Assembly (NCBI RefSeq): GCF_013364275.1
Contig: NZ_CP054932.1
Span: 7,316,001-7,380,000 of the forward strand
Direction of reading: 5' to 3'
Source: Actinomadura sp. NAK00032
Lineage (GTDB): Bacteria; Actinomycetota; Actinomycetes; Streptosporangiales; Streptosporangiaceae
DNA length: 64,000 nucleotides
The notes under the pieces are model-generated. The model was not told where the DNA came from, made no database searches, and saw only the letters and a list, made by a program, of their open reading frames with translations. The position numbers were made by a program, and so were the translations under genes. Shown piece after piece: positions 62,345 to 64,000 of this stretch. Within the stretch, counting starts at the first letter, position 1. Every line of letters starts with the position of its first letter.

Positions 62345-63360
62345 TGATGGTCGACGAAATGGACCTGCTGAGGGACGTGCGGGACGCCGAGTCGGTGCGG
62401 CCCCGCGCCTTCGAGGACGCCAGGACCGCGCTGCGCGCGGCGATGGCCGCGGCGGAGGCACCGGAGAGCGCACCCGTCCGGCGCGCCCGGTGGAGCAGGC
62501 GCCGCACGGTGGGCCTCAGCGCCGCCGCGCTGGTCGCCGCGAGCGCGGCGGCGGCGCTGGTCGTCACGTCGGCGTCGACGCCCGGCGCGCCTCCCGCGAC
62601 GACCACGTCCGGCGGCGCGAACCCGATCCTGACCGAGCTGGTCTCGGAGATCACGCCCCTGCGGGCGGCCGAGCCGGGCGACGCGACGCTGGCCGTCCGC
62701 AACCAGTCGCCGACCAGCGACGCCATCGCCGGCAACGGCATCGACCTCTACACCGACGACGGCACCTATTACTGGGCCAACGACAAGAGCGCCCTGCGCC
62801 GCGCCATCAAGAGGAACGCCGGCGACGAGTCGTTCAAGCGCCGCATCGCGGTGGCGCTCTTCGCGGTGAAGGGCGACCTCGGCACCGCGCGCGCCCGGAT
62901 GGCCGTCGCCAACCTCGCCCCGGGCACGAACCCCGACCCCGAACGGGCGCTGCGGGAGAAGCTCAAGAGCATCGCCAAGGAGCGGGGCGAGAAGTACGTG
63001 CCGCCGAAGCCGCGCACGCCCGAGGAGAAAAAGCAGATCACCGACAACCACATCTGGTCGAACTCCATCGACGCGCTGGTCGCGGCGCCGAAGAACCCGC
63101 AGGTCCGGGCCGGGGTGCTGCGCATCATGGCGACGATGCCGAACGTCAAGGTCAGCAAGACCACGACCGCCGGACGGGCCACGATCACGCTGACCGACAG
63201 CTGGCCGGCCAACGGGAACTTCGCGGAGACGCTGGTCGTGGACGCCCGCACGGGCCAGCCCGTGGCGCTGACCGCCGTGGCGCCGGACACACCGTCCAGG
63301 ACGATCTACTACCACACGTCCCGGGTGACGTTCGCGGACGTGAAGGCCGGCAAGTTCTGA
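62344..63360 (+). CDS. CU044_5270-type membrane protein, probable anti-sigma partner
   Basis: 338 residues from ATG 62344, overlapping the sigma-factor stop. A short cytoplasmic segment (about 1-52) precedes one membrane helix (VGLSAAALVAASAAAALVVTSA), then an extracytoplasmic domain with NGIDLYTDDGTYYWAND, a Lys-rich middle and TITLTDSWPANGNFAETLVVDARTGQPVAL. This is the CU044_5270 layout that accompanies actinobacterial ECF genes. An anti-sigma role is inferred from position. Confidence 0.85.
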   Translation: MMVDEMDLLRDVRDAESVRPRAFEDARTALRAAMAAAEAPESAPVRRARWSRRRTVGLSAAALVAASAAAALVVTSASTPGAPPATTTSGGANPILTELVSEITPLRAAEPGDATLAVRNQSPTSDAIAGNGIDLYTDDGTYYWANDKSALRRAIKRNAGDESFKRRIAVALFAVKGDLGTARARMAVANLAPGTNPDPERALREKLKSIAKERGEKYVPPKPRTPEEKKQITDNHIWSNSIDALVAAPKNPQVRAGVLRIMATMPNVKVSKTTTAGRATITLTDSWPANGNFAETLVVDARTGQPVALTAVAPDTPSRTIYYHTSRVTFADVKAGKF

Positions 63361-63381
63361 CCCGCTGACCGGCGAGAGGGG

Positions 63382-63409
63382 CGGGCCGCCCGGTGAACCG
63401 GGCGGCCCG
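63382..63409. terminator. Strong bidirectional hairpin
   Basis: CGGGCCGCCCGG-tgaa-CCGGGCGGCCCG, a perfect 12-base-pair stem with a stable tetraloop, between the convergent anti-sigma and exonuclease genes. Confidence 0.88.
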
Positions 63410-63413
63410 TACG

Positions 63414-64000
63414 TCAGTCCAGGTCGACGACGATCGGGGCGTGGTCGGACGGCCCCTTCCCCTTGCGCGCCTCCCGGTCGACATAGGCGGACCTGACCCG
63501 CTCGGCGAAAGCGTCGTTCCCGTACACGAGGTCGATGCGCATACCGAGGTTCTTGTGGAAGGCGCCGGCCCGGTAGTCCCAGTAGGTATAGGGGTGCGGG
63601 CCCTTCATCGGGGTGGGGACGACGTCGTGGAGGCCCAGCTCGCGGAGTTCGGCCAGGGCCTGCCGTTCGGCGGGGGTGACATGGGTGGAGCCGACGAAGA
63701 CGGACGGGTCCCAGACGTCGTCGTCGGTGGGGGCCACGTTGTAGTCGCCGGTCGCCATCAGCGGCGCCCCCGCCGACAGTTCGGCGGCCAGCGCGTCGCG
63801 GAGGGCCGCGAACCATTCGAGCTTGTAGCGGTAGTGGACCGACTCGGGGGTGCGGCCGTTCGGCGCGTACAGCGACCAGACCCTTATACCGCCGCACGTG
63901 GCGCCGATCGCGCGGGCCTCCGGGGCGAGGAGGACGGGCTCCGTCAGCTTCGCCTGCGCCTCGGCTTCACCCTCATATACGGGCTCGCCGGGAAATCCGT
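63414..64000 (-). CDS. xthA: Exodeoxyribonuclease III (xth type), 5' part outside window
   Basis: 195 codons visible, open to the window edge. The fragment contains GIRVWSLYAPNGR, the catalytic MATGDYNVAPTDDDVWD (Asp and Asn of the GDxN motif), MRIDLVYGND and the final SDHAPIVVDLD, with the catalytic Asp-His. A Mg-dependent AP endonuclease/3'-exonuclease for base excision repair. The N-terminal Glu motif is beyond the window. Confidence 0.95.
   Translation of the reverse strand, partial: GFPGEPVYEGEAEAQAKLTEPVLLAPEARAIGATCGGIRVWSLYAPNGRTPESVHYRYKLEWFAALRDALAAELSAGAPLMATGDYNVAPTDDDVWDPSVFVGSTHVTPAERQALAELRELGLHDVVPTPMKGPHPYTYWDYRAGAFHKNLGMRIDLVYGNDAFAERVRSAYVDREARKGKGPSDHAPIVVDLD

Overview
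The window is roughly 70 % or more G+C, has strongly G/C-biased third codon positions and carries gene families typical of filamentous actinomycetes: DUF397 proteins with a Scr1-type helix-turn-helix partner, an RsbW-like ATPase, NB-ARC and NACHT ATPases, DUF6879, many TetR regulators, a GH54 arabinofuranosidase, HpnB and vitamin B12-dependent MetH. A member of the Streptosporangiales, for example a Thermomonosporaceae (Actinomadura-like) chromosome, is the best guess. That placement is inference from gene content, not from a marker gene. No rRNA, transposase, integrase, CRISPR array or replication origin was seen.

Region 1 (1-11480) is signalling- and conflict-like: a class III cyclase-like protein with a Crp regulator and a second, degenerate cyclase-like protein, an MFS drug exporter, a NACHT ATPase whose C-terminal repeat region lies in another frame, and a large DUF4132 protein. 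Region 2 (11481-23112) holds a TetR/oxidoreductase pair, an unfamiliar four-gene cassette ending in a nucleoside deoxyribosyltransferase-like and a phosphoribosyltransferase-like protein (12911-15999), a TetR/TIM-barrel pair with a clear operator, a stand-alone macrodomain protein beside a relic of a DNA-methylase tail, a GNAT/NB-ARC/DUF6879 operon and an ABC ATPase. Region 3 (23113-31760) holds a TetR gene with two palindromic operators, a frameshifted histidine kinase/response regulator pair, the DUF397/Scr1/ATPase locus, a soluble Ser/Thr kinase with a seven-bladed WD40 propeller, and a secreted arabinofuranosidase behind LacI-type operators.

Region 4 (31761-38000) has a SUFU-domain protein, an operon of an SRPBCC protein with an 11-residue-repeat protein, an alpha/beta hydrolase and a HEAT-repeat protein. 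Region 5 (38013-42542) is a nitrogen-oxide module: copper nitrite reductase fused to a membrane domain and an extra cupredoxin, a polytopic membrane protein, and a divergent hemerythrin-DUF2249 protein. Region 6 is metH under an SAH riboswitch, followed by metabolic and hypothetical genes, a secreted lipase and a hopanoid-type glycosyltransferase (to 49988). Region 7 (50060-64000) contains type I methylase and specificity subunits without a restriction subunit, a gutted methyltransferase gene, a striking tRNA-shaped leader directly abutting a 729-residue unknown protein, a YbaB-type operon with two paralogous tail-anchored proteins, regulators, two methyltransferases, an ECF sigma/anti-sigma pair and the 3' end of an exonuclease III gene.

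Two themes cut across the regions. Several genes start 6-7 bases after a TANNNT -10 box with no Shine-Dalgarno sequence, so leaderless transcripts are likely common. Several genes are split by frame changes, which is either real decay or base-calling error in G/C runs. The strongest candidates for something new are the cloverleaf leader at 54231-54303 and the cassette at 12911-15999.
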